The notes beneath the pieces are model-generated. The model had not been told where the DNA came from, ran no database searches, and saw nothing but the letters and a program-made list of their open reading frames with translations. The position numbers and the translations under genes were made by a program. From an uncultured Clostridia bacterium (GTDB lineage Bacteria > Bacillota > Clostridia > Christensenellales > Borkfalkiaceae), in contig CANQOY010000011.1 in the NCBI GenBank assembly GCA_947625605.1, positions 1 through 39,669 on the forward strand: 39,669 nt of DNA, given 5' to 3'. The stretch's first letter is position 1. Every line of letters begins with the position of its first letter. Shown here in pieces: positions 29,878-38,054 of this stretch.

Positions 29878-31503
29878 TCACTTTTCTGGCGGTCCGTTTG
29901 CGGACATGGTATCGGCCTCTTCCGTCGAGACGATCTCTCCGACCGTCTCGCGCAGGGCGGCGAAATACTCCTCCCGATCAAGCGGCGCACCCTCGACGGT
30001 GAGCCGATCGTTCTCCTCGATCACTGTTCCCCCGAGCGGGACGACGGACGTATCCCCGCGCACGATCTCGGTCACATGCGCGGTGCCGGGCCAGAGGATA
30101 TCGCGGATCTCCCGCCCCGCGGCCTGATCTCCCGCGACGATTTCGACGCGGACCGCGGGCCGCACGCCCCGTTCTTCGAGAATGTCTTCGAGGAATTTTT
30201 CATAGAGCGGCTCGGTGCGGAAGATGCTCCCCGCCATGTAGCTGATGGCGACGGACATCACGACGGGCAGGAGGAAAGTGAAGCTTCCCGTGAGCTCCAC
30301 CGTCATGATGATGCTGGTGAACGGCGCCTTGACCACGGTCGCGAAAAACGTCGCGAGACTGATGACGATGAGCGTGTCTGCGAGCGAGGGATCCATGCCC
30401 ATTTTCACGAACCAGAGCGAAAGCATGGCACCCATGCCCGCGCCGATGGCGAAGATCGGGAGCGAAGAACAGCAGGGCGTCTCCGCGCCGGCGTTGACGA
30501 CAGTGACGAGAAACCTCACCCCCACGATGATGAGAAGGGTGGCCCAGACGGGCGTGGAAAAGAGCGGTTCGACGTGTTCGATCCCCTCCCCGAGCGTCTC
30601 GATGAAGGAAACGCCGCTGCCCATTGCGTGCGCCGTGATCAGCCCCGCCGCCCCCGCGAGCAGGAAGGGAACGGTCATCCGCCATACCCAGACCCACTTC
30701 TTCGCCCTGATCTTGCGGATGAGCCGCCGCGCCAAGAGAGTGAGATAGTAAAAGGCCACGCCGCACACCGAGACGATGGCCGCCGCGAGCATGGTATAGG
30801 GCAAAAACGCGACGGAGGTGACCGTAAACTCGAATCCGCCGAAGATGGGCGCGTTGAACAGCCCGAGGAGCGGCGCGAGCACGCTCCGGATGACGACCGC
30901 CACAACGACGGAGGAAAAGGAGCAGGCAAAGACCTCGGGCGTGAAGCGCTTGTGCGTCTCTTCATACGCAAAGACGATGCCCGTGAGCGGTGCGTTCAGC
31001 GCCACGGCGAGGCCCGCGCATGCGCCGCCCGTGATCTGGTACCGCCGCATGACCGCGTTGCGCCTGAGTGCGCCGCTCAGCCCGTCTCCCATCGCGCCGC
31101 CCATCATGAGGCTGGGCCCCTCGCTGCCCGCGGAGAGCCCCAAAATCACCGAGACAAGGCTCGCGGCAAACATGCCGACGAGCACTTTGTACCACTTGAA
31201 GCGCAAGAGTCCCTGCGCCGCGCCCTCCGTCTGCGGAAAGCCGCTCCCCCGCAGAATGGGCAGCGCATGGAGCGTTCCCCCGATGACGACCGCGCCCAAA
31301 AACAGCGCCAGAAAGAGCAGGGGGATGAAGGCGGGATGGGTGCGGACATAGCCGTAGCACCCGCGGGAGACCTCCTCGCAGAGTTCAAAGAGCGCATTGT
31401 AGAGCGTGACGGCCACGCCGACGAACGCCCCGGTGAGCGCCCCCACCGCCACGATCTGCACGCCCAAAAAGTTTTTCTTCACCGATTTTATCTTGCGTTT
31501 CAT
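29878..31503 (-). CDS. ClC-family chloride channel/transporter with TrkA-C domain
   Basis: 541 aa. ClC motifs are visible: GSGFPQTEG (selectivity motif 1), AGSEGPSLMMGG (motif 2 with the gating Glu), and GAETPCCSSLPIFAIGAGMG (motif 3 region). There are ten or more hydrophobic helices. The gating Glu suggests a Cl-/H+ antiporter rather than a pure channel. A TrkA-C/RCK-C-like cytoplasmic domain follows (about 455-520), a known ClC tail in Bacillota. The start MKRKIKSV has no Shine-Dalgarno, and a promoter -10 ends 8 nt upstream; a start at 31521 (MVQSWG) would lie upstream of the -10 and is less likely. Divergent from the nifS operon. Confidence 0.93.
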   Translation of the reverse strand: MKRKIKSVKKNFLGVQIVAVGALTGAFVGVAVTLYNALFELCEEVSRGCYGYVRTHPAFIPLLFLALFLGAVVIGGTLHALPILRGSGFPQTEGAAQGLLRFKWYKVLVGMFAASLVSVILGLSAGSEGPSLMMGGAMGDGLSGALRRNAVMRRYQITGGACAGLAVALNAPLTGIVFAYEETHKRFTPEVFACSFSSVVVAVVIRSVLAPLLGLFNAPIFGGFEFTVTSVAFLPYTMLAAAIVSVCGVAFYYLTLLARRLIRKIRAKKWVWVWRMTVPFLLAGAAGLITAHAMGSGVSFIETLGEGIEHVEPLFSTPVWATLLIIVGVRFLVTVVNAGAETPCCSSLPIFAIGAGMGAMLSLWFVKMGMDPSLADTLIVISLATFFATVVKAPFTSIIMTVELTGSFTFLLPVVMSVAISYMAGSIFRTEPLYEKFLEDILEERGVRPAVRVEIVAGDQAAGREIRDILWPGTAHVTEIVRGDTSVVPLGGTVIEENDRLTVEGAPLDREEYFAALRETVGEIVSTEEADTMSANGPPEK

Positions 31504-31511
31504 GCCCCATG

Positions 31512-31540
31512 ATTGTACCATGTTTTTCCGCAAAAGTAAA
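31512..31540 (-). promoter_or_regulatory. Promoter abutting the ClC start codon
   Basis: Minus strand -35 TTTACT (31535-31540), 17-bp spacer, -10 TACAAT (31512-31517). The expected +1 is about 2 nt before ATG 31503, a nearly leaderless mRNA. Confidence 0.55.
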
Positions 31541-31622
31541 GTGCGTAGCGCCCTTTTCCGTATCCAAAGAAAAAGCCTCTTTCCGTGTGAAGAAACTTCA
31601 TATAATTTAAGACGTAAAAAAG

Positions 31623-31673
31623 TTGACACGCCGACGGGAACATGCTATAATTCCTATCGAATTGATAGGAATT
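31623..31673 (+). promoter_or_regulatory. nifS operon promoter with Rrf2/IscR-type palindrome
   Basis: TTGACA (31623-31628), 17-bp spacer, TATAAT (31646-31651) with an extended TG. A perfect inverted repeat, AATTCCTATC (31649-31658) and GATAGGAATT (31664-31673) around GAATT, overlaps the -10 and the start point. The third gene of the operon encodes an Rrf2 regulator with three Cys, so this is its likely autoregulatory operator. Confidence 0.87.
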
Positions 31674-31697
31674 TCATTTTACGGAGATACTGAGACT

Positions 31698-32885
31698 ATG
31701 TTCGTATATGCTGACCATGCCGCGACGACCAAGATCCGCCCCTGTGCGCTGCGCGCCTATGAGGCCGCCGCGCAGGAGACGTACGCCAACCCATCCAGCC
31801 TGCATTCGGCGGGGCAGAGGGCGAAGGAGATCCTCACCGCCTGCCGCGAGGACATCGCGCGCGCTTTGAACGCCGACCCGCGGGAGATTTATTTCACATC
31901 GGGCGGAAGCGAGAGCGACAATCAGGCCATCCTCTCCGCCGCGCATGCAGGCGCACGGAAAGGGAAGAAAAAGCTCATCTCCACGGCGATCGAGCACCAT
32001 GCCGTGCTCCACACGCTGGAAAAACTCCAAAGGGAGGGATTCGAAGTCGTCCTCTTGCCCGTGGGCGGGAACGGGATCGTCGATCCCGCTTCGTTGGAAC
32101 GGGAGATCGATGAAAACACCGCGCTCGTCTCAGTCATGCTGGCCAACAATGAGATCGGGACGATCCAGCCCGTGGAGGAGATCGGCGCCATCTGCAAGCG
32201 GCACGGCGTGCTCTTCCATACCGACGCGGTGCAAGCCGTGGGGCATATTCCCGTAGACGTGAAGGCGATCGGGTGCGATTACCTCGCCCTCTCGGCGCAC
32301 AAGTTCGGCGGCCCCAAAGGCGTGGGCGCGCTGTATGCGAAAACGGGCGCTCCCCTCTCCCCCCTGATCGAGGGCGGCGCACAGGAAAAAAACAAGCGCG
32401 CGGGCACAGAAGATCTGCCGTCGATCGCAGGCATGACAGCCGCTTTGAAGGAGTCGATCGCGGACATGGGTGCCACGTCGAAGCTCTTGCGGCATTTACA
32501 GGACAAGCTGATCGCAGGGCTTTCCGCTATCCCCCACTGCGCTCTCAACGGCGACAGGGAGCGGCGTCTGCCCGGCAATACCAGCTTCTGTTTCGAGGGG
32601 ATCGAGGGGGAATCGCTACTGCTTCTCTTGGACGACGCGGGCATCTGTGCCTCCTCGGGTTCGGCGTGCACTTCGGGCTCGCTCGATCCGTCCCATGTCC
32701 TCCTCGCCATCGGGAGGGTGCATGACGTCGCGCACGGTTCCCTGCGGCTCACCCTCGGCGAAGAAAACACCGAGGCGGACGTGGACTACATGCTCGAAAA
32801 GATCCCCGAAGTCGTCGCCTACCTGCGCAGCTTTTCGCCCGTATGGCGGGACTTGCAGCAGGGGAAACGGGCGTATATTTTATAG
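31698..32885 (+). CDS. Cysteine desulfurase, NifS/IscS family
   Basis: 395 aa. A PLP enzyme that takes sulfur from L-cysteine for Fe-S cluster assembly. N-terminal YADHAATT; H100/H101 in IEHHAVLHTL; PLP Lys202 in SAHKFGGPKG; catalytic Cys324 in the SSGSACTSGSLDPSHVL loop, the group I type with an extended loop. The start at 31698 fits the family N-terminus; the ribosome binding site is weak (GGAG, 10-12 nt away). First gene of nifS-nifU-rrf2 under a consensus promoter and palindromic operator. Confidence 0.96.
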   Translation: MFVYADHAATTKIRPCALRAYEAAAQETYANPSSLHSAGQRAKEILTACREDIARALNADPREIYFTSGGSESDNQAILSAAHAGARKGKKKLISTAIEHHAVLHTLEKLQREGFEVVLLPVGGNGIVDPASLEREIDENTALVSVMLANNEIGTIQPVEEIGAICKRHGVLFHTDAVQAVGHIPVDVKAIGCDYLALSAHKFGGPKGVGALYAKTGAPLSPLIEGGAQEKNKRAGTEDLPSIAGMTAALKESIADMGATSKLLRHLQDKLIAGLSAIPHCALNGDRERRLPGNTSFCFEGIEGESLLLLLDDAGICASSGSACTSGSLDPSHVLLAIGRVHDVAHGSLRLTLGEENTEADVDYMLEKIPEVVAYLRSFSPVWRDLQQGKRAYIL

Positions 32886-32925
32886 AAATTGCAGATCGCG
32901 CCGTGCGGCGCGAAAGGAGGAGAAA

Positions 32926-33378
32926 ATGTCTCTGTACAGCGAAAAGGTCATGGACCATTTCAGGCATCCCCGCAATGTGGGGATCATCGAGGACGCGGAC
33001 GGCGTGGGCGAAGTGGGCAACGCCAAATGCGGCGATATCATGAAGATGTACATCAAGGTGAAGGACGGGATCCTCACAGATGTGAAGTTCGAAACATTCG
33101 GGTGCGGCAGTGCGATCGCTTCGAGTTCGATGGCGACGGAAATGATCAAGGGCAAGCCGCTCTCCGAGGCGCTCACCCTCACCAACAAGGCGGTGACGGA
33201 GGCGCTGGGCGGCCTGCCCGCATACAAACTGCACTGCTCCGTGCTCGCCGAAGAGGCCGTGCAGGCGGCCGTGCTCGACTACTATAAGCGGAACAACATT
33301 CCCTACGATGAGGCGGACTTCAAATGCGCGCTCTGCGCCCACGCGCACGACCATGACGGCGAGGGCGGCGAATCGTGA
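32926..33378 (+). CDS. nifU: Fe-S cluster assembly scaffold, NifU/IscU N-terminal family
   Basis: 150 aa. The three cluster-ligating cysteines, with the Asp that makes clusters labile, are present: C35 and D37 (AKCGD), C60 (FGCGSA), C104 (KLHCSV). The start MSLYSEKVMDHFRHPRNVG is the family N-terminus; AAAGGAGG precedes ATG 32926. The C-terminal extension CALCAHAHDHDGEGGES adds a CxxC and His/Asp residues that could bind metal. It accepts sulfur from the desulfurase encoded just upstream. Confidence 0.95.
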   Translation: MSLYSEKVMDHFRHPRNVGIIEDADGVGEVGNAKCGDIMKMYIKVKDGILTDVKFETFGCGSAIASSSMATEMIKGKPLSEALTLTNKAVTEALGGLPAYKLHCSVLAEEAVQAAVLDYYKRNNIPYDEADFKCALCAHAHDHDGEGGES

Positions 33379-33776
33379 TCATCTCGACAAAAGGGAGATA
33401 CGCGCTGCGCATCATGGCGGCGCTCGCCGCACGCGAAAAGTGCGCGTCCCTCCGGGAACTCGCCGAAGAGCAGGAGATCCCCTATAAATATGCGGAGGCC
33501 ATCGTGAGCCTGCTCGTAAAGGCGGGGCTCGTGGAGAGCACGCGGGGGAAGAACGGCGGCTATGCACTCACTCGCGCGCCCGAATGCTACACGCTCTCCG
33601 AGGTCCTGCGGCAGACGGAGACCTCGCTCGCCGCGACGGACTGCACGGGCCGCAAGGAACAGGACTGCCCGCGCGCCGCAACTTGCCCCTCTCTCCCCGT
33701 CTGGCGCGCGCTCGACGAGACGGTGGACGACTTTCTCTCCCGCCATACGCTCGCAGACTTGATGCAAAAGCCGTAA
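33375..33776 (+). CDS. Rrf2-family regulator, IscR-like (probable Fe-S sensor)
   Basis: 133 aa. It starts with GTG 33375, which overlaps the nifU stop (GTGA). MIISTKGRYALRIMAALA and the winged helix (LRELAEEQEIPYKYAEAIVSLLVKAGLVES, GGYALTR) are diagnostic of Rrf2. C90, C98 and C104 match the spacing class of IscR cluster ligands, so it probably senses Fe-S status. The palindrome at 31649-31673 is its likely target, giving feedback control of nifS-nifU. CymR lacks these cysteines, so an IscR-like role is preferred. Confidence 0.93.
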   Translation: MIISTKGRYALRIMAALAAREKCASLRELAEEQEIPYKYAEAIVSLLVKAGLVESTRGKNGGYALTRAPECYTLSEVLRQTETSLAATDCTGRKEQDCPRAATCPSLPVWRALDETVDDFLSRHTLADLMQKP

Positions 33777-33801
33777 TCAATTCTTTCAAATGCATAATAA
33801 A

Positions 33802-33836
33802 GCGCCCGACCGTGCGATGCGGTCGGGCGTGTTTTT
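33802..33836. terminator. Terminator after the nifS-nifU-rrf2 operon (bidirectional)
   Basis: A GCGCCCGACCG/CGGTCGGGCGT stem with a TGTTTTTAT tail on the plus strand. The minus strand has CTTTATTAT, so it also serves the converging polymerase cassette. Confidence 0.9.
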
Positions 33837-33898
33837 ATCGGAAAATCTTATTTTGATAAATATCGAAATAATGGTTTTTTCTTGATTTTTTTCTGAAA

Positions 33899-34306
33899 TT
33901 ACAGCAATTTTATGTCATAAACGTCATCGAGCGGGATCTCTTCCTCCATGAGCACGAGCTTGCGCGCGCTCTCGTCTACACACTTCCAAGTCCCCGAGAT
34001 CTCCACATAGGCGCCGCCCGATTTGACGGGATCGGGGCGGAAGAACGTCACCGCCACGCGCGGACGCTCGCGCCCCCGCTCTTTCAACATGCGCAGCGTT
34101 TCGTCGAGCATTGCCCGCCGCTCCTCGTCGAGTTCCGCGCGCTCGTCGGTCAGCCTGCCCTCCTCGTCTATGGCCTCGTCGTACCCTTTGAGCGCCGCAA
34201 ACGGGGAGAACTGCGCAGCGCGGTCGTAGGAGGACATGTGCGGATGCCTTTCCGACCGATGGTGCGGAAGATGGATGATGTCCTCATATTTGCCTGCTTC
34301 CTTCAT
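33899..34306 (-). CDS. YolD-like protein
   Basis: 135 aa. The signature HPHMSSYDRAAQFSPFAALKGY (about 21-42) is typical of the YolD-like family, small proteins encoded beside UvrX/UmuC-type Y-family polymerases in Firmicutes and their plasmids and phages. A Glu-rich helical part follows (LTDERAELDEERRAMLDETL), then a beta-strand end resembling a small barrel. GGGGAAAGG precedes ATG 34306, 10 nt after the polymerase stop. It probably assists or limits the polymerase, by analogy with UmuD-type partners; not proven. Confidence 0.87.
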   Translation of the reverse strand: MKEAGKYEDIIHLPHHRSERHPHMSSYDRAAQFSPFAALKGYDEAIDEEGRLTDERAELDEERRAMLDETLRMLKERGRERPRVAVTFFRPDPVKSGGAYVEISGTWKCVDESARKLVLMEEEIPLDDVYDIKLL

Positions 34307-34316
34307 GCCTTTCCCC

Positions 34317-35819
34317 CTATTTTTTGTGGCCGCCGATCCTGCCGTTCCGCTCCATCGTCGTGGCCCCCTCCTCCAAATCCATGCCCTTGACGAGTGCGTT
34401 CTTGCCAAATTTCTTGTGGATGCCGAGCACCGCCTCCTGCACGCTCCGCTCCTTTTCGCACGCCGCGCGCTCCTCCTCCCGCGCCCGCTCCGAAGCGGCG
34501 TAGTCGGTAAACAGGTCGAGCTGCTCGGGCTTGCCCGCAGGCGCCGCGCCCCGTTCGACGACGTGGTTCGCCACCACATAGATCCTCCGCACGAGAAGAT
34601 CGCGCCCGACAATGCGGCCGTAGAGCTCCATGACCGCCTCCGTGATCCGCCGCGTCGAGGAGGTATACCCGTTGAGATTGACGGATCCGTGCGCCGCCTT
34701 CGGCATCTGCCGCCCGTAGCGGTCCTCGACGATCTCCCCGCCATAGTTGTTGCGGATCGCCGGGATCTTCAAATTCTCGGTATCATAGCCCACCGTAAGC
34801 ACCATTTGGTCGGTTTCGAGCCCCTTGTCCACGAGGTCGAGCACGAGGAGATCGGTCATCTCGCGCACGACCAACGCCGCGGCCTCGTAGCTGTACGGCG
34901 CTTGAAGGACCTGCCCCGAACTGAGGCTGTTTTCCCGCGGCCGATACGCCTTGATCTCGGCAATCGTACACGGCTCCCATCCCCACGCATGGTCGATGAG
35001 CAGCTCTGCGTTCACCCCGAAGAGCCGATAGAGGAGATCTTCGTCGCGGAGGGACAGCCGCGCGATCTCCCCCATGGTGCGGATGCCGTGGGCCTCCAAC
35101 TTTTCCGCATACCCCCGCCCCACCCGCCAGAAGTCGGTGAGGGGCCGATGCGCCCACAGCAGTCTGCGGTAGCGCATTTCGTCCAGCTCCGCAATGCGAA
35201 CGCCGTGCCGGTCGGGCGGAATGTGCTTGGCAACAATGTCCATGGCGATCTTGCAGAGGTAGAGATTGGTCCCGATCCCCGCCGTCGCCGTGATGCCCGT
35301 CTGCGCAAGAACGTCGCCGATCATCTTCTCCGCAAGCTCGCGCGCGGTGAGCCGATACGTTTCGAGGTAGTCCGTGACGTCCATAAAAACTTCGTCGATG
35401 GAATAGACGTGGATATCCTCGGGCGCCACGTATTTGAGGTAGATGCCGTAGATCTTCTTGCTGTATTCGAGGTACAGCGCCATGCGGGGCGGAGCGATGA
35501 TGTAGTCGAGGGCGAGCGCGGGATCTTGCTTCAACACCCCATCGTCGGCAGACGCACCCACCAATTTGCGGCCGGGAGCCCTTTCCCGACGCGCGGCGTT
35601 GATCTCCCTCACCCGTTGAACGACTTCGAACAACCGCGGACGGCCGGGGACCCCATAGGCCTTCAAGGAGGGGGAAACGGCAAGACAGATCGTCTTTTCC
35701 GTGCGGCTCTCGTCCGCGACCACGAGGTGGGTCGTCATGGCGTCGAGGTTGCGCTCCGCACACTCTACGGAGGCGTAGAACGACTTCAAATCGATCGCGA
35801 TATAACTTCGGTTTTCCAT
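34317..35819 (-). CDS. Y-family DNA polymerase, UvrX/UmuC-like
   Basis: 500 aa. An error-prone lesion-bypass polymerase. Metal-binding D10 (IAIDLKSFYASVEC) with D142-E143 in VYSIDEVFMDV; the HhH fingers region (TDFWRVGRGYAEKLEAHGIRTMGEIA); little-finger domain (RRITEAVMELYGRI). EQLDLFTDY (about 430) is a canonical sliding-clamp binding peptide. Length and the YolD neighbour place it with the Firmicutes UvrX/UmuC branch rather than DinB. Its promoter carries a LexA-type box, so SOS control is likely. Confidence 0.95.
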   Translation of the reverse strand: MENRSYIAIDLKSFYASVECAERNLDAMTTHLVVADESRTEKTICLAVSPSLKAYGVPGRPRLFEVVQRVREINAARRERAPGRKLVGASADDGVLKQDPALALDYIIAPPRMALYLEYSKKIYGIYLKYVAPEDIHVYSIDEVFMDVTDYLETYRLTARELAEKMIGDVLAQTGITATAGIGTNLYLCKIAMDIVAKHIPPDRHGVRIAELDEMRYRRLLWAHRPLTDFWRVGRGYAEKLEAHGIRTMGEIARLSLRDEDLLYRLFGVNAELLIDHAWGWEPCTIAEIKAYRPRENSLSSGQVLQAPYSYEAAALVVREMTDLLVLDLVDKGLETDQMVLTVGYDTENLKIPAIRNNYGGEIVEDRYGRQMPKAAHGSVNLNGYTSSTRRITEAVMELYGRIVGRDLLVRRIYVVANHVVERGAAPAGKPEQLDLFTDYAASERAREEERAACEKERSVQEAVLGIHKKFGKNALVKGMDLEEGATTMERNGRIGGHKK

Positions 35820-35842
35820 GCAGCGACCCTCCCGCGCTCTGT

Positions 35843-35882
35843 ATTATACAGTATTTGCCTTTGTTTGTCAAACAAACGTTTC
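35843..35882 (-). promoter_or_regulatory. SOS promoter with Gram-positive LexA box
   Basis: Minus strand TTGACA (35866-35871), 17-bp spacer, TATAAT (35843-35848). CAAACAAACGTTTC on the plus strand (35869-35882) matches the Bacillus-type LexA consensus CGAACRNRYGTTYG at 12 of 14 positions and overlaps the -35. A CTGTAT-A-ATACAG dyad is centred on the -10. Confidence 0.8.
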
Positions 35883-35922
35883 AAGAAAAAATTTGCGCCC
35901 CTGCGCCGAGACGCCAAAGCGG

Positions 35923-35957
35923 AAAACAAAAACCCCGTCCCTTTCATGAGAGACGGG
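35923..35957 (-). terminator. Terminator after the sigma-factor operon
   Basis: On the minus strand CCCGTC...GACGGG (35952-35957 with 35934-35939) is followed by GTTTTTGTTTT. It lies about 160 nt beyond the stop of the 644-aa gene. Confidence 0.6.
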
Positions 35958-35984
35958 AGATTTTGGCATTTTAAGCCCCTACTC

Positions 35985-36056
35985 GCAGACATGGTAGCGG
36001 GTAAAATGCTCAAAGGCACAATTTTCTTGTTTGAAGAAGGCAGACATGGTAGTGGG
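35985..36056 (+). repeat. Two copies of a short GCAGACATGGTAG motif
   Basis: GCAGACATGGTAGCGGG (35985-36001) and GCAGACATGGTAGTGGGC (36040-36057 region) lie 55 bp apart in the intergenic space 35883-36119, which holds no gene. The core AGACATGG recurs in other intergenic regions of the window (63, 3438, 12765, 38687). Confidence 0.5.
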
Positions 36057-36119
36057 CAAAGACGCGGAATCGTCACACTTCTTTATCCTGTTTGAGTTCG
36101 CGACGGCAAGAGAGGATCG

Positions 36120-38054
36120 TCACTTGTTTATGGGCTGGAAGATGAACACGTTGTCGGCATAGGATTTGGAGGTAAGCTCTTCGAGGCCGAGGCCCGTCTC
36201 CATGCGGACGACGCGGTAGTACTTCGTCTCGTTGACCTCTTTATGGGAGTATACATTGCCGATCAGATAGCGGTCGCTTCCTACGTTCAAGTAGTACTCC
36301 TCCGCCCGTTCCAATTTAAGATCGCTGAACCGAACAAAATCCTTGTCTTCATACGTCACCAACTTGTCGACACATTCGGCGAGGTCTACGGGACAATAAT
36401 AAAGCCCATTTTCATCGCTTCCCAAGAGCATATCGAATGCGTCGTCGAACCATTGGGCATAATATGCGCCGCTGACCACAAGCCCGACCTTCCCTTCTTT
36501 CCCCGAAACGAGGGTGCCGTTATTGCCACTATAAATGGCTAAATCATCATACATTCCCAAGAATACACTAATTGTGAAATAAGAAGGGTCTTGATATAAT
36601 GAATTCAAGTCCACGGGCAGTTTCAAAAACCCGTGATTTTCAAAGGGCTCGGGCACACCGTCGACCATTTTATGAGTGAGGATAGTGCTTAAAATTGACA
36701 TTCCATCTGTTACATGGCTGTAAATGTAAACATCGCCTTGCGCATCCCGTGTATATTTGCCTCCCGTTATAGAATCGCTTCCTGTCGTGCTATAAATGAT
36801 TTTCTTTTCGGGATCGATCTCATCAAGCAAATCATTCATGACATAAGCCCAGCCGTCGTTATCCGTAAATGCGTCCTTAACTAAGATATCCTTATTCGGC
36901 ATGATGTCCGTAAAGACGAGATTATTGTCAGCGTCTACGGAGAGCTTATAGGTCGATTTTTGGCCATCGAGAAAACGCCCATCCCAATTCGTTTTGGCGC
37001 CCACAACAAGTCCACTGTAAAATCCGCTGATCCCGAAGCCCTCGATCTTATAGAAGTACCCCGTCGTATTATCGATGACGAAAGAGGCCGAGAACGGAGA
37101 ACTAAAATAAACTCCACGGCCAACAAAGTCGTCTTCTTGGAAGCAATCAAAAGAAGATATGCCGTTTTCATCATATTCCATGCCATGCGGGCGCAAAGCC
37201 AATAAATCATAGGCCGGCGTACCGTCTTGGCCTCGATAACATACATTCGCATATTCATATCTTAACGTCTTGCCGCCCACACTCGTAAAACCCTCTCCTT
37301 GGCTCTCTAAAATCGGCACAAATTGCACGAAGGTGAACCGTTTGGTCGTATACATGCGGTTGATCTGCCCGTCGAGTTCATCTTGCTCGATGCGGCGGTT
37401 GGAATCGATGAGCTGCCCGTTCTCATCATACACGTCCTCCGTCACCTCCCTGTTCTTCATGAAGGTGACCTTTTGGATGCCCGCCTCGTCGTACTCCACG
37501 TTGCCCGCTTCATAGCTCTCGGTGGTGCTGTAAAGATAGGTGCGCTCCTTCTTGGAGGACTTTGCCAGAGACATGGTCCCCCCTTTCTCCGCGACAAGGT
37601 CGGGGAAAAAGGAGATTGCAGGCCCCTTGCTCTCGCCCGCCGCGGCAAGCGATGCGGCCGCGGGCTCTTCCACCGTCTCCCTGCGGATGCTGTATGCCGT
37701 GACCCCCTCCGTATCCACCATGAGGTCCTTCATATAGTCGAGCCGGAGCTCGGTGAAGTCCACCTGCACCTTGCCGCGCGGGATGAAGATCGCGAGGATG
37801 GGCGTCCCCGCCAGCACAAGGGCGATGCTCGTAAAGATCGCCGCCCAACGGATGGGGTGCAGACGGATGGGGCCCCTCCTTTCGGAGATGGCCGCGGCCT
37901 TGCCTGCGGGAACTTTTCCCGCCGACGCTTCGGCCTCCGCACACGATGCGCCCGCCGTGCGGAGCTGCCGCGCGCGTTGCTTCATCCTCCCGATCAGAGC
38001 GGGTTTCGCTTCGTCGATGAGCGTAAATTGCGCCATATATTCGAGATATTTCAT
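36120..38054 (-). CDS. Membrane protein coupled to an ECF sigma factor (possible anti-sigma/sensor)
   Basis: 644 aa. AGGAGG precedes ATG 38054, and the ATG overlaps the sigma-factor stop (ATGA). Residues 1-65 are cytoplasmic and basic/helical, about 69-91 form one membrane helix (WAAIFTSIALVLAGTPILAIFIP), and the remaining 550 residues are outside. The outer part is aromatic- and Asp-rich with YDEAGIQKV and YDENGISSF phrases, perhaps a beta-propeller or repeat domain. No HxxxCxxC zinc anti-sigma motif is present in the short N-terminal part, so if it is an anti-sigma factor it is of another kind. Function assigned only by coupling and topology. Confidence 0.75.
   Translation of the reverse strand: MKYLEYMAQFTLIDEAKPALIGRMKQRARQLRTAGASCAEAEASAGKVPAGKAAAISERRGPIRLHPIRWAAIFTSIALVLAGTPILAIFIPRGKVQVDFTELRLDYMKDLMVDTEGVTAYSIRRETVEEPAAASLAAAGESKGPAISFFPDLVAEKGGTMSLAKSSKKERTYLYSTTESYEAGNVEYDEAGIQKVTFMKNREVTEDVYDENGQLIDSNRRIEQDELDGQINRMYTTKRFTFVQFVPILESQGEGFTSVGGKTLRYEYANVCYRGQDGTPAYDLLALRPHGMEYDENGISSFDCFQEDDFVGRGVYFSSPFSASFVIDNTTGYFYKIEGFGISGFYSGLVVGAKTNWDGRFLDGQKSTYKLSVDADNNLVFTDIMPNKDILVKDAFTDNDGWAYVMNDLLDEIDPEKKIIYSTTGSDSITGGKYTRDAQGDVYIYSHVTDGMSILSTILTHKMVDGVPEPFENHGFLKLPVDLNSLYQDPSYFTISVFLGMYDDLAIYSGNNGTLVSGKEGKVGLVVSGAYYAQWFDDAFDMLLGSDENGLYYCPVDLAECVDKLVTYEDKDFVRFSDLKLERAEEYYLNVGSDRYLIGNVYSHKEVNETKYYRVVRMETGLGLEELTSKSYADNVFIFQPINK

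Noticed and set aside
29842-31512. A 556-codon open frame on the plus strand over the ClC gene
   Set aside because: The product is an Arg/Asp/His-rich low-complexity shadow, while the minus strand encodes a clear ClC transporter.
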